A stretch of DNA of 64,000 nucleotides from Anoplolepis gracilipes. Taxonomy: Eukaryota > Arthropoda > Insecta > Hymenoptera > Formicidae. Made by a program: the position numbers and the translations under genes. The stretch's first letter is position 1; each line of letters begins with the position of its first letter. Shown piece by piece: positions 1 through 13,658 of the stretch. The notes beneath the pieces were generated by a model that saw only the letters and a list, made by a program, of their open reading frames with translations, was not told the origin of the DNA and searched no databases. Where the stretch lies: NCBI RefSeq assembly GCF_047496725.1, contig NC_132971.1:3118501-3182500 (forward strand). Direction: 5' to 3'.

Positions 1-1550
1 GCTTCGAGGTCCGTTTCCGTCCTCCGGTCCAATCCTCCTTATGAAGAGGGAGAGACGCCCGTAATCTACTTGCGTAATAGCTTCGAAAAATCTCTCCTCC
101 TCCCATTCCAATTCGCGACTCGGAGAAATTACGTAGCACAGCAATAATCACTAATTACCGGAGAACTTTCTCCGGGAGTCTCCTTATTAAACAGCGAGTT
201 CCATTTATCTTGAGGAAAACTGACGATCGCCAGCGCGGATAAGGCACGCGCGTTTCCCTCCCATTTTATTGTAACGTTACACGTCGGACGAACGATAACA
301 GCTATACCTTGTGTTGTTTGTAGCTGTCGTGAATTTGCGCAAAGTATCGCTCTCGATATTGGACGCAAGTGCTGACCGCTGCTCGACCGGATTCGCGAAA
401 CTCCGGAGTGTCAACGCTCAAGAGTTTGCTTTCACGTCAATACATTTATCAAGGATATTTTTGCAACCGGCCACAATTCTCGGCGTTGGGTTGGACATTT
501 TTTCCCTGATAAAAAATAGAGAAGCGGGAAAAAAGCGAGCCAGTAGGACGTATTTGTGGCACGCCGAGCGCGCCAGGGCATGAAGTACAGCCTGTTTGTT
601 TCGATACGTCCAAACTACCGTTTGTCTTAATTGTTTACCAAATTTGCTTTAGACCGCGGCACCGCTCTGTCACTCGCTTCGATTCTGTGTGTATCGACTG
701 CTTGGCCGTCCCGTGCACGCCCGGGCTCGCGGATTTGTTTGTTCGCAAAGTTCCGGCGAATTATACATCAGAGGTGTCTGCCACGGTCGTGCGATTCTGC
801 CGCTGCGAAACTCTTCGTCCGCAACTTTGTAGACGCGATTCCGCGCTTTATATACGTGTGTATATACATATATGCCGCATCTGCACTTCTCGGCGATCCC
901 TCGCCGAAACGACTATCCGACAAGATGCATCGCCTTTCTTTCCGACCGCTACCGCGCGGATAGTTTCCGTTCTATATTTTATCGGTATTTTGAAATTCTA
1001 GAAGCTGTGGCGTTCTTTCCGAAATTCGACCCGCATGGACTCAACTCGCATTTTGAAATTTTAATGCGCGCTCGACAAGACGTACTGCTTGTCTATGTGA
1101 TTGGTGTAGACCTCGTTGTCTTTAGTCTGTCTCAAATCGAATTTTTTACACATAATGGAAGCAGTTATATCGTCGGTATATGTATTGTACATGGTTACAT
1201 TTTAGTTTCGATATTTACTTTTAGCGTATCATAGAAATTTTATTGCCATGTTTAACCCCTGAGGTTTCACTGGAATACATGCTAGGAAACATAACAACAT
1301 TGATTTTGCGGTTGTAATATTGCTGAAATACATACATGCAGTGGGCGACCTGAAATGTACACAGGGAGTTATAGCAAAAGGAATTAATACACGATATACG
1401 AAATAGGCTATACAAACTTTAGATTGACTGGACATAAAATGTAGTCTGTTGGAATTCCAAACTTGTAATTCTGAATGATATATATTCTGAGTATTCAGTC
1501 GTATGTAGAGAGAGCGATCTTTAATATAATATAATACACATTTCAGTCTC

Positions 1551-1580
1551 TATACATATATATATATATATATATATACA
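1551..1580. repeat. (TA)n microsatellite
   Basis: TA run with a TATACA at each end, inside an AT-rich segment. Confidence 0.93.
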
Positions 1581-2154
1581 ACTGTGACATATGTAATTAC
1601 AAAGCAAGTAATATAAAGTATTAATATTCAAATTGTGAAAAAAAATTATCAATTATTTGTTTCCGCGTTTCTAGTTTTAATGTTTTACAAAAAATTTGAT
1701 TTTTATATAGGATAAATTATATATTAAACATACGCCGTATATATTAAATATAATAACGTATAATAAACATAATAATAACGGAATATTCTGTGTAATATTT
1801 GAATTCTTTAACGCAGAAAGTTTACAGCAATACTTCAAACACTCTTGTTAGGAATAAGTGTATATTGTCATGGAATATTAACGCCGTATCGAAGGCTCTC
1901 GACACGGATGCAACGAAGATCGATGTCGCAGGTTTGCTACGCAAACAGGGTTGACGTCTGCCTCTGCTACCCGACAAGAGGACCGAAAATCCCCCGATAA
2001 AACGCGTTCGCGAAATATTCTGTGTTGCGACACAAACGAAATGCAAATGGCCAGGCTATGCGTCGCACAGACGTTTGGCAACACTGTTTGGGTTTCGTTC
2101 GAGGGGTGGTTCTGGCAGTTGGTAGGCGAACGTAGGGGGTGTACACAAGACAGA

Positions 2155-2332
2155 TAGAGCCAGGGACGTGGGAATACGAGAGAGAGGTAGAGAGAGAAAG
2201 ACGAGGTGAGAGAGCAGGACAGATCGAGCGAATGAATAAGGGGATGAGGAAAGAGAGAACGAGTGAAAGAGAGATGAAGGGTGAGTGAGGGAGGGCGGGC
2301 GGGAAGAGACGGACGGAGCGAGATGAGAGGCA
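2155..2332. repeat. Purine-rich low-complexity tract
   Basis: An irregular GA/GGA-rich stretch of about 180 bp, immediately upstream of a CpG-rich block. Confidence 0.85.
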
Positions 2333-4663
2333 GGCTACGTTGGGTCGTTGTACCACGTCCCGTCCGTCAACACCTCGCCGCCCTCGGCCGGGCGAAACTA
2401 TAAAATACACGCGACATCACCCACACTGCTGGCACTTTTTGGTACAGCAAACGCGTTATATTCCAGCCGGGTACCCGCCGACGACTACTACACCACCGTC
2501 AATGTTCTTCGTTGGACTTTGCATTCGATTCGACGTTCCCTTCAAATCCGCCATATTCCGGATAATCGAACGATGATCCATATATTCACTTTCGCGCGAT
2601 AACACTACCCGGCTTACTAACGGATAACGAATTTACGATGAGTTCCAGATGATTATCTTCCGCCCGGCGAGACGCGCAGCCGGAATTACCGCCGCTTCGC
2701 ATTCGCACGCTAATTGAAACGATCCCGGCCCCGTTTCTCCGGGTCTGCGTTCAAGCAATTTCCGCGGACGCGTTATTTCACCAAGTAGGACGGAGGTCGC
2801 GACGACAGCTCAAGGAAGTTTCGCCGGCGCACAGCCGACGTCGCCAATTTCGGAGAGTAATTATAACTTGGACGAAAAGCGAAGAGAGGACGCGAAAAAG
2901 GGAACTGGTCAAGCGCTCACTAGTCACTTTGCAGTTATTTTAACATCTCAAGATGGTTTTTATGTGCGCGGTTCACGTGTATTTGTGATTTCATGTCGAT
3001 GTCACGATGCTTGCGTGGTCTTAATTCTATACGGTCATGGCAGTGGAAAAGTCGACGCATTAGAGAGACACGTTTGGACCTATAAAATGGGGAGCGCATG
3101 CTTTACGACCCATGTAAATCCTCGTGTCTCCGTATATTTGTTGTTTAATTTAGATGTTTTCTGCTTCGCGCGCCAGTATATTTGACCATATGGTCCATAG
3201 TATTTCTCTCGTTGTGCAAACTCGTTGAATGCACCTTGCTCAAATTAATTTCCTCGCGTACACAATACTTGTGACGTGTACGGAGAGATTTTATTTATCG
3301 TTGTTAATCTAAAATTATTTTTTAAAACCATTTTTGAAATCTTGAATTATTCGGCATGCTGATCTATCCAAATGTAACAAGCGAGATATTACAATATATA
3401 AAGCATGTGATTTTGGTGATTTTTCTGTGAAACTAAAGTAACCGATATTAAACTGCTGCCAAATGGAAGGAAGTCAGAACTGCGGAAAATGAACGAGTGA
3501 TAATATATCGATCGGATGTAACGGCGCGGTATTGGACATTTGTGATTTCCGCGGAGACCGGTAGACCGGTAGTCTATCGTTGTTGACAAACGAAGGAAGG
3601 CTAGGTCGAGACGTCGAATAGGATTTAGACGATCTGAGGATGGAATGATACAGAGGATGGGTTTCCCACACACCGAGGAAATAACGTCGGCAGCCCGCGT
3701 CGAATGGCAAACGCTACATAGGAGAGAGAGCGTGGTAGCACAATCAGGCTTGATGCCAAACAGTTCTAGCCACTCCCAACCGGTTCCACCCGTGGGATTG
3801 GTTGGCAATTACAAGATGTGCGATAATCCGCAGACTTGGCAGCGGGCGCCACTTGCGTTAACCCACCAAGATTAACACTTACCTACACGTAACTCTTGGC
3901 TCCCGCTTGGCTGCCGCTTGCTTCTGCCTCTCGCTTCTTCGTCATCAGCCACCGTGCTATTTCGCCTCTTATGGATATTAATAACGTATCTTCCTGTACC
4001 GTTAAGAGCATTATACCGCCTGTAGGACCAGCAAGAACCCAAGTTCTTCAGATCACAAAGAAACGCTTGTCTATTGTAATTTTCTATGCATCCGGAGCGG
4101 CAGCGGAAAACCGCAACAAATAGTGAAAGTTTCTGCAATGTCATGAAGTATTAATCGCGATTTTTTATATTTCCATCGATGCATTATATTTTTAATAATA
4201 TCAACAGACAAGGTTTTCGATATCTTTTGGAAAAAAATGTATCTCTTGCGATATTTCGTATTAGATGTAAAGTTGATTAAGCTGTTACAACTTACTATAT
4301 TTTAATGCGACGTTTAAAGTATCCGAGATCGATTTCGACTGTTATCAGGTTCCATGGTGGAGTCGTAGGCTTCCGTGGAGGTGCTCTGTGTAACTCAACC
4401 AGAGGAGAACTACCGGGGGATTAAACTTGCTCTTGCTCTGGCAAAAGTCCCTGAATCTTGCGGACTATGTCGGTCGACCCTCAGCCGCAGAACTTAGATT
4501 TATGCCGCGAAACCCTTGGAATTACCGAATCGAGGATTTATTTCTCTTTTTGCTCCCGCGTTCACTTTCTTCACTTTTGCATATCTAGCGTATACATAGG
4601 CAAAACGCATCTAATCCCTCGGAAGCAAAAACGCAAAAAGCAGCACGGAACAAGCTAATATAT

Positions 4664-4702
4664 CTTTCTCTCTCTCTTTTTTTTTTTTTTTTTTTTCTTT
4701 TT
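4664..4702. repeat. CT repeat followed by poly-T
   Basis: A short CT run and then about 20 T, one C and more T. Confidence 0.95.
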
Positions 4703-5261
4703 AAATTACGGTAACACAATGGTAATAATTCTTAGCTAAAGTCAAATTCGCCTCGGCTATTGTTGTCTTTCTTGATATACCAAGTTATTTTCACCGGAAT
4801 ACAAGAGATAGCATGCAATTCTACTATTATGTCAGCATGGAGCCAATGAGAGTCATAATCGTTACCGCCATTTCCTGTAGTATATACGTTACGACGATAT
4901 AGTTAAAGAACTTTTAAAGTCTAGAGTCCGACGCAGTTGCTGTTTCGCGAGATAGATAACTGGTTTCTAATTGTGGATTCTCAGTTTCATTTACTTATCG
5001 ATTTTCCACGTTTCGACCAATGGGAAGGCACTGCGTTATATCGTTATACCGCATTTGGCGACGTTACATTAGTCTCGTAATAGACAGGCCGTGGTTAAAT
5101 GTCTACTCGACCGGAAGTCAGATAGCAGATTGTCACGTATAGCACTATAAGCCATGATTAATTTCCATTCGAGAAGCCGCAAGAAGTACTTGTATTAACT
5201 ATCAGATCTTGTTTCTCGAAGAGTATCAAATCAAAGAATAATCTAGTATGTGTTTGCACGA

Positions 5262-5300
5262 GTGTGTGTATATATATGTATATATATATATGTGTGTGTG
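5262..5300. repeat. Symmetric (GT)n(TA)n(GT)n microsatellite
   Basis: GTGTGTG, then TATATATGTATATATATATA, then GTGTGTGTG: a compound repeat with similar flanks. Confidence 0.93.
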
Positions 5301-6417
5301 CAAATAATGTACAATTTATGTTGAGTCTATTTTAAACGCTTTATAATTCGCTGCAGAATTCTGTTTGTAATATTATGTATTACATATCCTAATATTAAAT
5401 ACATATTTTGATATGTGTGTATATATTTTACATACCTATATATATGTATTTCAAGTCTTTAAACATTTTCTGTATTATATGTAAATGACACAAAATTACA
5501 ACACAATTCTATTACGAATTATAAAATAAATCATCTAAAATCAGAATGTTAGACGTTTAAATTTTTCTAAAATTTATTTATACACCAATTGAATAATTAA
5601 TAATTAATTTACGATTTGTTCACGACAAATATGAGATAAAAATTCAACATAAATTTATCTTAACGATCTTAATTCGCTTAGGAATTATCGATACATTTGG
5701 CTGCACTCCAATCATAAATTACTAATTTTCTTTTATTATTTTTGGAGCATTAATCTCACGTTCTTAATTTTAAAATAAACAGAAATGACAATCTAAAAAA
5801 TAATAATAATAACAACAACAAACAGAAAGAACTCGGCAGTATTTTTTACACTTGTCGCGCACATCAGATGCGGTGAGCCGCAGGAACTGCAGGAAACATT
5901 TATGACTAATGCAGACCGTGTCAGACACCTTAAAGGTTAGCATGCACGTGAACGATTCATCGAAGCGCGATTAACAAGATATACTTAGCCCGCGGCGCGA
6001 CAACTTTCGTATACGGAATTAAATGGCGCCTTTAAATTTTAAAGGGTGCCACGGCGACGTTTGAAAAGCGTTTAAATTGGTCGGAGACGCAAAATATCCA
6101 ATCTCTTTTGCTAAATATGCGGCATAATGTTTTCGTGTCTGAATCGCACACGGAGACAACGTAAGCAAAGAGGATCGCAGAGGAAACGCGGAATCTACGC
6201 GGTCGAGACGTGTCGCGAATCTCTGCAGGCTCTCTACCGTTTTCTCCGTTAATTTATGCACATGCACACCTAATTAAAACGAGGGCACGAATGGTGTCGC
6301 GCACCTGTGTTATCATAACGACTCGCCGCCAGTTTTCCGTCCTTTTACTCGATCGTGAGTTTGCTCACGGATCTTGGCGACTATCTCATCTTCTGTTACT
6401 CTTTTACTCCTTCGTCT

Positions 6418-6418
<1 letters not shown>

Positions 6419-6471
<53 letters not shown>
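6419..6471. repeat. (CT)n microsatellite
   Basis: Uninterrupted CT run of about 53 bp. It accounts for the Ser-Leu and Arg-Glu open frames on the two strands. Confidence 0.97.
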
Positions 6472-6474
<3 letters not shown>

Positions 6475-8623
6475 CTTCGTGTTGCGATAGTTAAAAGACT
6501 CCAACGGGAAAATTAAGAACCATCACGAACGAACGAAGCGCGAGATGTTGGTTCGTGCCGAAGGATTTTAACCGTACATCTCTGTGGGTTGATGCTGCAC
6601 TTTTCTCTTTTTGAAGGTTGTCACGACTTGTGAAATATTTATTAAGCGACTTGCTATTTAAATTTCCACGATTATTAATTAAACGGTTCTTATTAGTACA
6701 AGCTAGGATCTATAAATATAATATACATTAAATTCTTCACTGTATTTAAATATACGTTGTTCTAATTAGTCTATTCTACAAATAAAAACTATTGTTTTTT
6801 AGAATATAAGATGATAATTGTTATAACAATAATTACACATTAAGTAAAATAATTTTTTTAGATTTTTTTTCCCTGTGTATTATCGTTAGAAAATACTGTA
6901 TTTGACTATGTTGATTATTGAAATGTTTGAAATCACAGGGAACAATTCTCTCTGCCAACTCTCGTATCTGAACTAATTACGTACGTATCTCTGTAATAGG
7001 ATCTGTTGTGTATTGCATCCATTTCGATATAATCTATCAATTCCGCTGTATGAACAGCTTATGTGACATACAATAATGTACATACATTTGATATATTTCC
7101 ACGTTTTGATTACTATGCAACACAGTATAAAAAACTGGATATTCAAGCTACCAGCTGATATTCAGTTATTGTTTACATTTAACGCTAGATAATTACGCGA
7201 ACGAACTCTTCGTTTTTTGAAACCATTCTCTTATTTTCCTACTATGTCACGATATGATTTACAAAAGTATGAGACGCACATATATTCGGCGTCCTTTTGT
7301 TGCGCGGATCAATCCCGAAGATTATTCACGGTATCGAAAAAAGTTATCGTTACTCCTACAGCCACGTCAGAGAGCATCTATTATTATGGAAATGAATTGC
7401 CATCGTGAAAGAAGGAAGAAAGCCCGTCACCCTAAGTTCTATCAACAAGGCGGGAAGTCTAACGCCGTCGTCGACCAAAAGATAGAGCACGCGCGATGCA
7501 CTAACGAGATACAGTCATTAGACGTATTTACTTTACGAGCGTAGCCGGGCTTCGGGAGGGTCCTGATGGGCAAAAATTCAATAGACCTCCACGCGATAGA
7601 ACACGGTTCGCTGGCACTGTTAAACGGTCCTCCACTCACGTAATGCCCCGCCACTTATAACGGGCAGAAGACGGAGGAGAGAAAGAAGGAGATTGGACAG
7701 CCAGATATTATATAAGTTTTATAACCGGGCTCGCGCGAACACCCCTTCTATGAACACCCTTCTATCTTAGTATTGTCGGAGGGTGTTGTTGTTTTCGATT
7801 TACGTCAAGACATCCATTATCATTGATAACTGCTTCCGATTTATTTCAAACTGTATAGAGACAGTCTTAGAAAATATGATTTTATATTTTATGTTATGTA
7901 TATCAAGTAATTTTTACGATCACAGATTATTTTATCTACAAACAGAAATACATTACAAGTAATTTATATTTTAACTTTGAATTTTCTGAGCAATATTTTT
8001 TATGGTTATCAAATTAATTGTATTCACTTTTCAATTAAGTATTATTTAAGTATCAGAGTGTAAAAGAGAAATCGATGAAATAAAGCAGGTAAAATATCAT
8101 TATATAGGATCACACAAACGTTGTACTTTAATATCTCGAGAAACTTTGGTATTAGCGGGAATATTTTGCTGATTGTATACCTATAAACGAAATAATATCA
8201 TCAACTTCTCGCTCCGCAAACTTTTCGCACAACGTCGAACGTAATGCTTGAGCAATATATATACATGTACATATATATACAATATATATCGCTTCACTTT
8301 TCTTTTTCTGTTCGATTTTTCTTGCGTTCCACTTTCGCAGCGGGTGAGCGTGCACGTAACCACGAGCCGGTAATTTGCGAAAGTACGGACGTTTGCTCAG
8401 GCGGAGGGACGACTCGCGGAATATAAGAGCGCGGGACTTGTTGCTGGTTCCAAGCGGCAACCCGGAGTCCCGCAATATACCGGAGGAATTCGATGGTTTA
8501 TTGGCTTTTCTTGGACGTGGTAGAACAACGGGCGGAAGAAGAGGAAAGAGAAACGACGTCGCGAGCGGAAAGACGGTGAAGGAGAAAGAGAAACGAGAGA
8601 AAAGAAAGGACAAACCAAACAGT

Positions 8624-8664
<41 letters not shown>
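8624..8664. repeat. (GA)n microsatellite in a purine-rich stretch
   Basis: GA run with one AAAG interruption. The surrounding 8520-8690 is strongly purine-rich on the + strand. Confidence 0.95.
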
Positions 8665-8667
<3 letters not shown>

Positions 8668-9199
8668 CAAAGCAAGAAAACACGAAGGAACGAAACTCTA
8701 GTGACTATAGACCGCGGCGTCGGCTTGTTTATGGGAGTGCCGATGCGCACCATCTGCTCAAAAAGACTTGTTGTTCTAAATGTGTACACTTCGCGTGCGT
8801 CCCCGGTGTGCATAGACTAGTTGGCACAATGAAATCGCCTCATCGTATCTCGTTCTACGCTTCTACGTTTCAGCCCAGGTAGAGCGCGCAGGTCACCGCT
8901 CTTTCATTTTTCGACAAACGCCGGTCGAGGGGAAACCTTGTCTCGCAACGACGATTAACTTGTCGTCACGGATATTCCAGGACTACAAATTTTGTTACCA
9001 CGCAGCGATTGCGCGGTAGAGATTCGCGTGTTGCGTGTATGATCGTTTGATGAAAAATGTTTACTACAATCCGAGAACAAATTGCGAGAATGGTATAAAC
9101 ATGTTTACGACGACACTGACGGGTCGGACGTGACATAATTGACATCGTAGAAGCCTTAAAAGTAATTAAGCGCATTAAGTCGACGAGCAACAATATTGC

Positions 9200-9940
9200 G
9201 CTACTCCGGTTCCTTTCTTCGGTTATCTCTACTTCTTCCACGCGAGGATATCTCGACGTCGGTCATCGCTGTCATTGTCAACGGCATCGTTGTAACGAGT
9301 GCGCATCGTGGTATAGGGAAGTCTATTTGCGTGGGCGAGAGCGATGGTTGACAATCGCTACCGTGCCAGGGTAGCACGCCTACTGCGTTTACTCTTCGGA
9401 GGAAACAAAGAAGGCTCGAAACAGCAGACCGGGCCAGAAAGGAGTTTCCAGCGAGCGCCTCGTCGCACAATGGCACAGTTAGGGTTACAAGCTTCTTGAC
9501 GACTTGCCAAGTCGCGTCGTTGACAACGGCGCGGCCTGGACCCTCGCTCCTTTGTCGCCGTCGCCAGCTAGACGTTGCACGACGGTGACGATTGCTCCTG
9601 CAAGCGACGACGCGATACGGGGCGACGCTGGGCGGCGTCGACGTCGGGGCGTCGTCGTCGCCTTCGACGGCACAAAGCACTCACCACTCTGCTTCGGTTC
9701 GCCTTGCTTCTGCCTGCTTGGCGAGCCAAATCGACCGACGACCGCACGTCGACGTTTGATCCGTTGGCCGGAATTGAAACGGAGCCAATGAATCTGCCGC
9801 GAGCGGGATTGCGATCCGAAGAAATCAAACCCAAGGGATATATCGCCTCGTCCGAGGCGCTTATACCTTTTTTGCCCTTCCGGGGGAAAAGTTTGCTGAG
9901 AGCGATGAGAGGGATATATACCTCGTTTGCGCGATGAGGC
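9200..9940. other. CpG-dense block with CGTCG-rich core
   Basis: The core near 9590-9670 is packed with GACG/CGTC words and reads open in several frames on both strands because stop codons are rare in such DNA. None of the frames resembles a known protein. It could be a regulatory island; no function is assigned. Confidence 0.5.
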
Positions 9941-10562
9941 GGATTTAAGTACCTCTATCTTTCAAGAATGCCACAGATAACTTTTTTGGACAGCATTCGT
10001 AATTCGCGATCTTGCTTGCATCATGTAGTTTTTCTCGCTCGATCATATATTTTATGTTTGATACGGAGTAATCAAAAGGGAACGAGAGGAAGAGAGAGAG
10101 AAAGACTAGTCCTATGTAGTAGTCCTAAAAACTTTACTATCTTTTAAGATTACTAGGATCATTTTACTGGCGACCAACTTGTATAAACTACAGTATGATA
10201 CATTTGACCTTATCGAATTTTCGCAACGCATACACATTTCCCTAAAGTGGCCTTATTTTTATATTCACCACAATATGAATCCCTTTCACATCGTTACTTT
10301 AATCATATACAATAACTGATCTCTCCTTACAGGGGAAAATATCTTACTTATCAGAGAGTCGCATTATCGATGTGCAAAGTCGGCCGCATGACTTGAGATT
10401 CCGCGGTGGTATTTCAGCCGTGAATTATCGAAATTGCACTTTAAGTCGAATCTGATTCCATGGTAAGCTGAAGCCCAGGCGATTCCAGGAAACGTGTCCG
10501 CTTACCTTGTTGAGCTCTCACGCCGCCGCAAAAAGAGAATCCAGGCGGTTTATACCCTCACA

Positions 10563-10601
10563 ACACACACACACACACACACACATACACATACATACAT
10601 A
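10563..10601. repeat. (CA)n / CATA microsatellite
   Basis: CA run grading into ACATACATACAT. A second CATA-rich patch follows at 10670-10690. Confidence 0.94.
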
Positions 10602-13600
10602 CGCTCGCGAAAAAGAGGCTCGGGAAGAACACACAACAGTTGCACGTATATTCGATGCTGCCGCGCCAACATATACATACATATACACACATGTACGTGG
10701 AGGTACCTTGCGGACAGATGCCGGAATGGAAGTCGAGCTTTGGGAAAGCCGTGCACGTAGCCACGGGGGATAGAGGCGTAGGTTGGCTTGGCAATGATCG
10801 CCACCCGGTGACTGTGCCAACCATTAACGGACACGTGTCTCTATCTGGTCCTTGCGCTGGAATTGCGAGATTTATCGTCCGAAATGACACCGCCGAAGGC
10901 TCGGTGTATTTTTATCACACGTTATCGATTCGCTCGCGTATTAGTTTTTCGTCGATGGACACATATATACGGCAACAGTTAATTATCGCCAAACTTGTAT
11001 ACCATATACCCAGAGCGCTAGAACGTTTCGTTCAACGAGTAACGATAAGGCACGCTTATAATGTTCTGCGCTTTCCTAAAGGGTTGACTTTCTCTTGAAC
11101 TCTCGAGTTGCTCGCGGGCGGGTTGAGATTACCCTTAAATGATCGTTAAACGATTCTCTCTGAAGCTCAAAGTATAACAGACATTTGCGTGTATTTTCTA
11201 GCTCAACTCTGGAACTCTGCAACTGCAACTTTGCAACTCTATAAGATTCACAGAAGCAGAGATATTTTCTGTCAATGAGACTGCTTTTTTATGCAAACTC
11301 TCAATATATACAGACGAAATAAAAAAATGTTTTTTCATAACTATAAAAAAAATGCTTTAGATTTGTTGAAAATCGCAAAAAAAATCTTTCATTTTACGAA
11401 GCGAATGGTCTGTGCAAGATTTGTAATAGGCAGATATAGTCTTTTAAATGGTCCAAGCTATTAGTAGCGTGCATTGCCAAATCTCCGTCAATCGTGTATG
11501 TTTTTTCAAATCGTAATCAATATCACCGCCAATATCCGTTTCAAAAGACACAATCGTATCGGTAAACTTATTGTTATCGTGATAACGGCGTTGCTGGCTT
11601 CACTGGCGGGTTTAATGTTATGCGTTCGCAAATAACGGCTCGATTCATTTTAGCAGCAGAACCCCACAGTGGTTTGTCAATGGCTCGATAGCGGCGTCGG
11701 CGCTCGGCTGTTCCGGTCATTAAAACTTGATCCATCGAACTATTTGTCCGTCCGTACACGCTGCAATCCCGAAAGTCTCGTTTTTCACGATATCGCCTCC
11801 CCGACGTGGTTCTCGTTCACATTTTTTATGCGGTCGCCTATACATCATCGTAACGGTGAAAGCGAAGCGCGACAGATAATTCACGTGAACCCGGACAGCG
11901 CTCGTAAAGCTGATAAAAGTGGCAGGATGACTTATTTTAATTGAAACATTCGTAATCATTTCCTGATTGATTTGCGTACATATGTGACAGCGACATATGA
12001 ACAAATATTCAAAATGTTACATTTTCGTGATAATATTGACGCAAAAATTTTTTTTTTGTGTCTGGAATAGAAATTTTGTTAATTTCTAGATTAACGATTA
12101 TAAAAGGATTATATAAAGTTTTTATTTTAATAATCATCTCTATATTTTTGGAGAGAGTAGTTAAAATATCTATTTATAAATAAATGACGTTGCTTGAAAG
12201 CTACACCGATATCGGCTGCATAATTAAATAACTTTGCAAGGTACAGTAGATATATTAGTTCATTAAAATGTGTCTCGCAAAATTTTTATTTGCCGCTTTT
12301 GATTCCAAGTATTCGCCATTCTGTCGTCACGGTCTCTCTATACAAGTTTTCGCCAACGATACGAGTCGAACATGCTCGATACTATTGTAGCTTTTATTGT
12401 CATGCAAAAGTCCGAGCTTATGCTCGATGTGGAGCAATTCGGCAGTCGGTTGGACACAATAGACCTGGACAATCGGCCCGGTACAAAATATGCAAATTCG
12501 GTCGACGTCGGGGCCGACCCGACAAAAACAATAAACGCGAACGATTGCATGTGTTCATACATCGATGGATTCATAAAAATATCTATGCGAACATGGGCAC
12601 GGGTTAGAGGGACGAAAGCGGAGATCGGGCCAAAGAGGAAAGAAAAAACGCCGCGCGGTGTGAGTGGAAGTATTATTTAGCCACTGTCAAACTGTCCGTT
12701 GGTTAAATTTTTTTATGGATTGACTACTAATGAATTTAGTCATTTTTCTGTGAACTTTAACGTGTTGATATTTTCTTCAAATTTTTCTTTCAATCTACCG
12801 AAGATTCCATCTCTTGCGGGTAATAATAAATTTTTTATTCCGGCTAGTCAATTTATATGTACAATTTAAACTGTAAAAAGATTAATTAAACACATGGAAA
12901 TAGATCGACAAATTTAAATTGCAAGATTTCTCTTAAATGACGCGATCAATTCTAGCTTTAATTTAAAGTTAATTTATTAAAATATACGTTGAAATATTGA
13001 AATGTTGTGAACAAGAATAATATTTGATTGAATTTGTGCTCAAAAGAAATTTTGATTCTAAATGTTTCACAAAGAATTTAACGCTTTTGACATTACATAT
13101 GTATTTGTGTATCGATAGTGAGCGAGATGTGCCTCGATAAATCGTGTTAGAAGTATTTGACCATTTGTTTCACCAAGTGAGCCGAACCTATCTCTATCTT
13201 ATCTGCGTCGAAAATCACCACCGCTACAAATCGCGTGACGAGCGAAAAACGTTCGACGAGAATTCCGAGGATGCAACCTCTCTCGCAGCGACGGGTGAGA
13301 ATAAAAATGGCGCAGATTGGGAAGCGGATAGAAAGAAGCGAATCGTTGTCGGATCCCACAGGCCGATTTGACGGGTACGTTCCCTTGATGCTTCTCACTC
13401 GTCCGTGCCGTCACTCCTTCCCTCTCTTTCTCCTTCCCCATCTTTTCGTCGTTTCGACCATTTGCTATCGTCGCTTGTAAATATGAGCGGTCCTTCATTC
13501 GGACAGAGAGCAATAGCCCTAACAACGTCTTCCTGCCACCGTGCCCAGACGTCCGTTCAGCGTGACGGCGGTTTTCCTCCGTTAGGGAATGTACCGCCAT

Positions 13601-13628
13601 TCCTTTCCTCAGGATGGTAGACTGCGGG

Positions 13629-13658
13629 AAGAGAGAGCGAGAGAGAGAGAGAGAGAGA
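13629..13658. repeat. (GA)n microsatellite
   Basis: GA run with one GC interruption near its left end. Confidence 0.93.

Larger units (their letters stand above)
1..9199. other. Intronic block, 1-9.2 kb
   Basis: CpG-rich unique sequence (1-1150) grades into AT-rich DNA (1160-1850). It is followed by a purine-rich tract (about 2155-2332), a CpG-rich block with a TATAAAATA at 2399 (2333-2880), mixed sequence to 5200, AT-rich DNA (5220-5860, 6640-7200, 7830-8150) and a purine-rich stretch around the (GA)n at 8624. TATAAAAAA at 7126 and TCAGTT at 7162 form a poorly spaced promoter-like pair. I see no recognisable gene. Confidence 0.6.

Noticed and set aside
2399..2427. TATAAAATA with an initiator-like CCACACT downstream in a CpG-rich block
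   Set aside because: Spacing (about 24 bp) is off the usual 30 bp and no convincing first exon follows.
3883..4019. Possible - strand exon bounded by TCCTACAG and TAG|GTAAGT
   Set aside because: Both splice signals are good and one frame is open, but the peptide is not recognisable. No neighbouring - strand exon was found, so chance cannot be excluded.
7126..7167. TATAAAAAA and TCAGTT before short open frames at 7244 and 7267
   Set aside because: Spacing is about 38 bp, too long, and the short peptides are unrecognised. Such words are common in AT-rich DNA.
9485..9937. Overlapping long open frames on both strands in the CpG-dense block
   Set aside because: Stop codons are rare in such GC-rich DNA. 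Arg/Ala-rich translations show no domain.
10506..10554. - strand TATAAA (10549-10554) followed by AAG|GTAAGC donor
   Set aside because: The distance from TATA to donor leaves under 20 bases for a first exon, and there is no supporting coding sequence.
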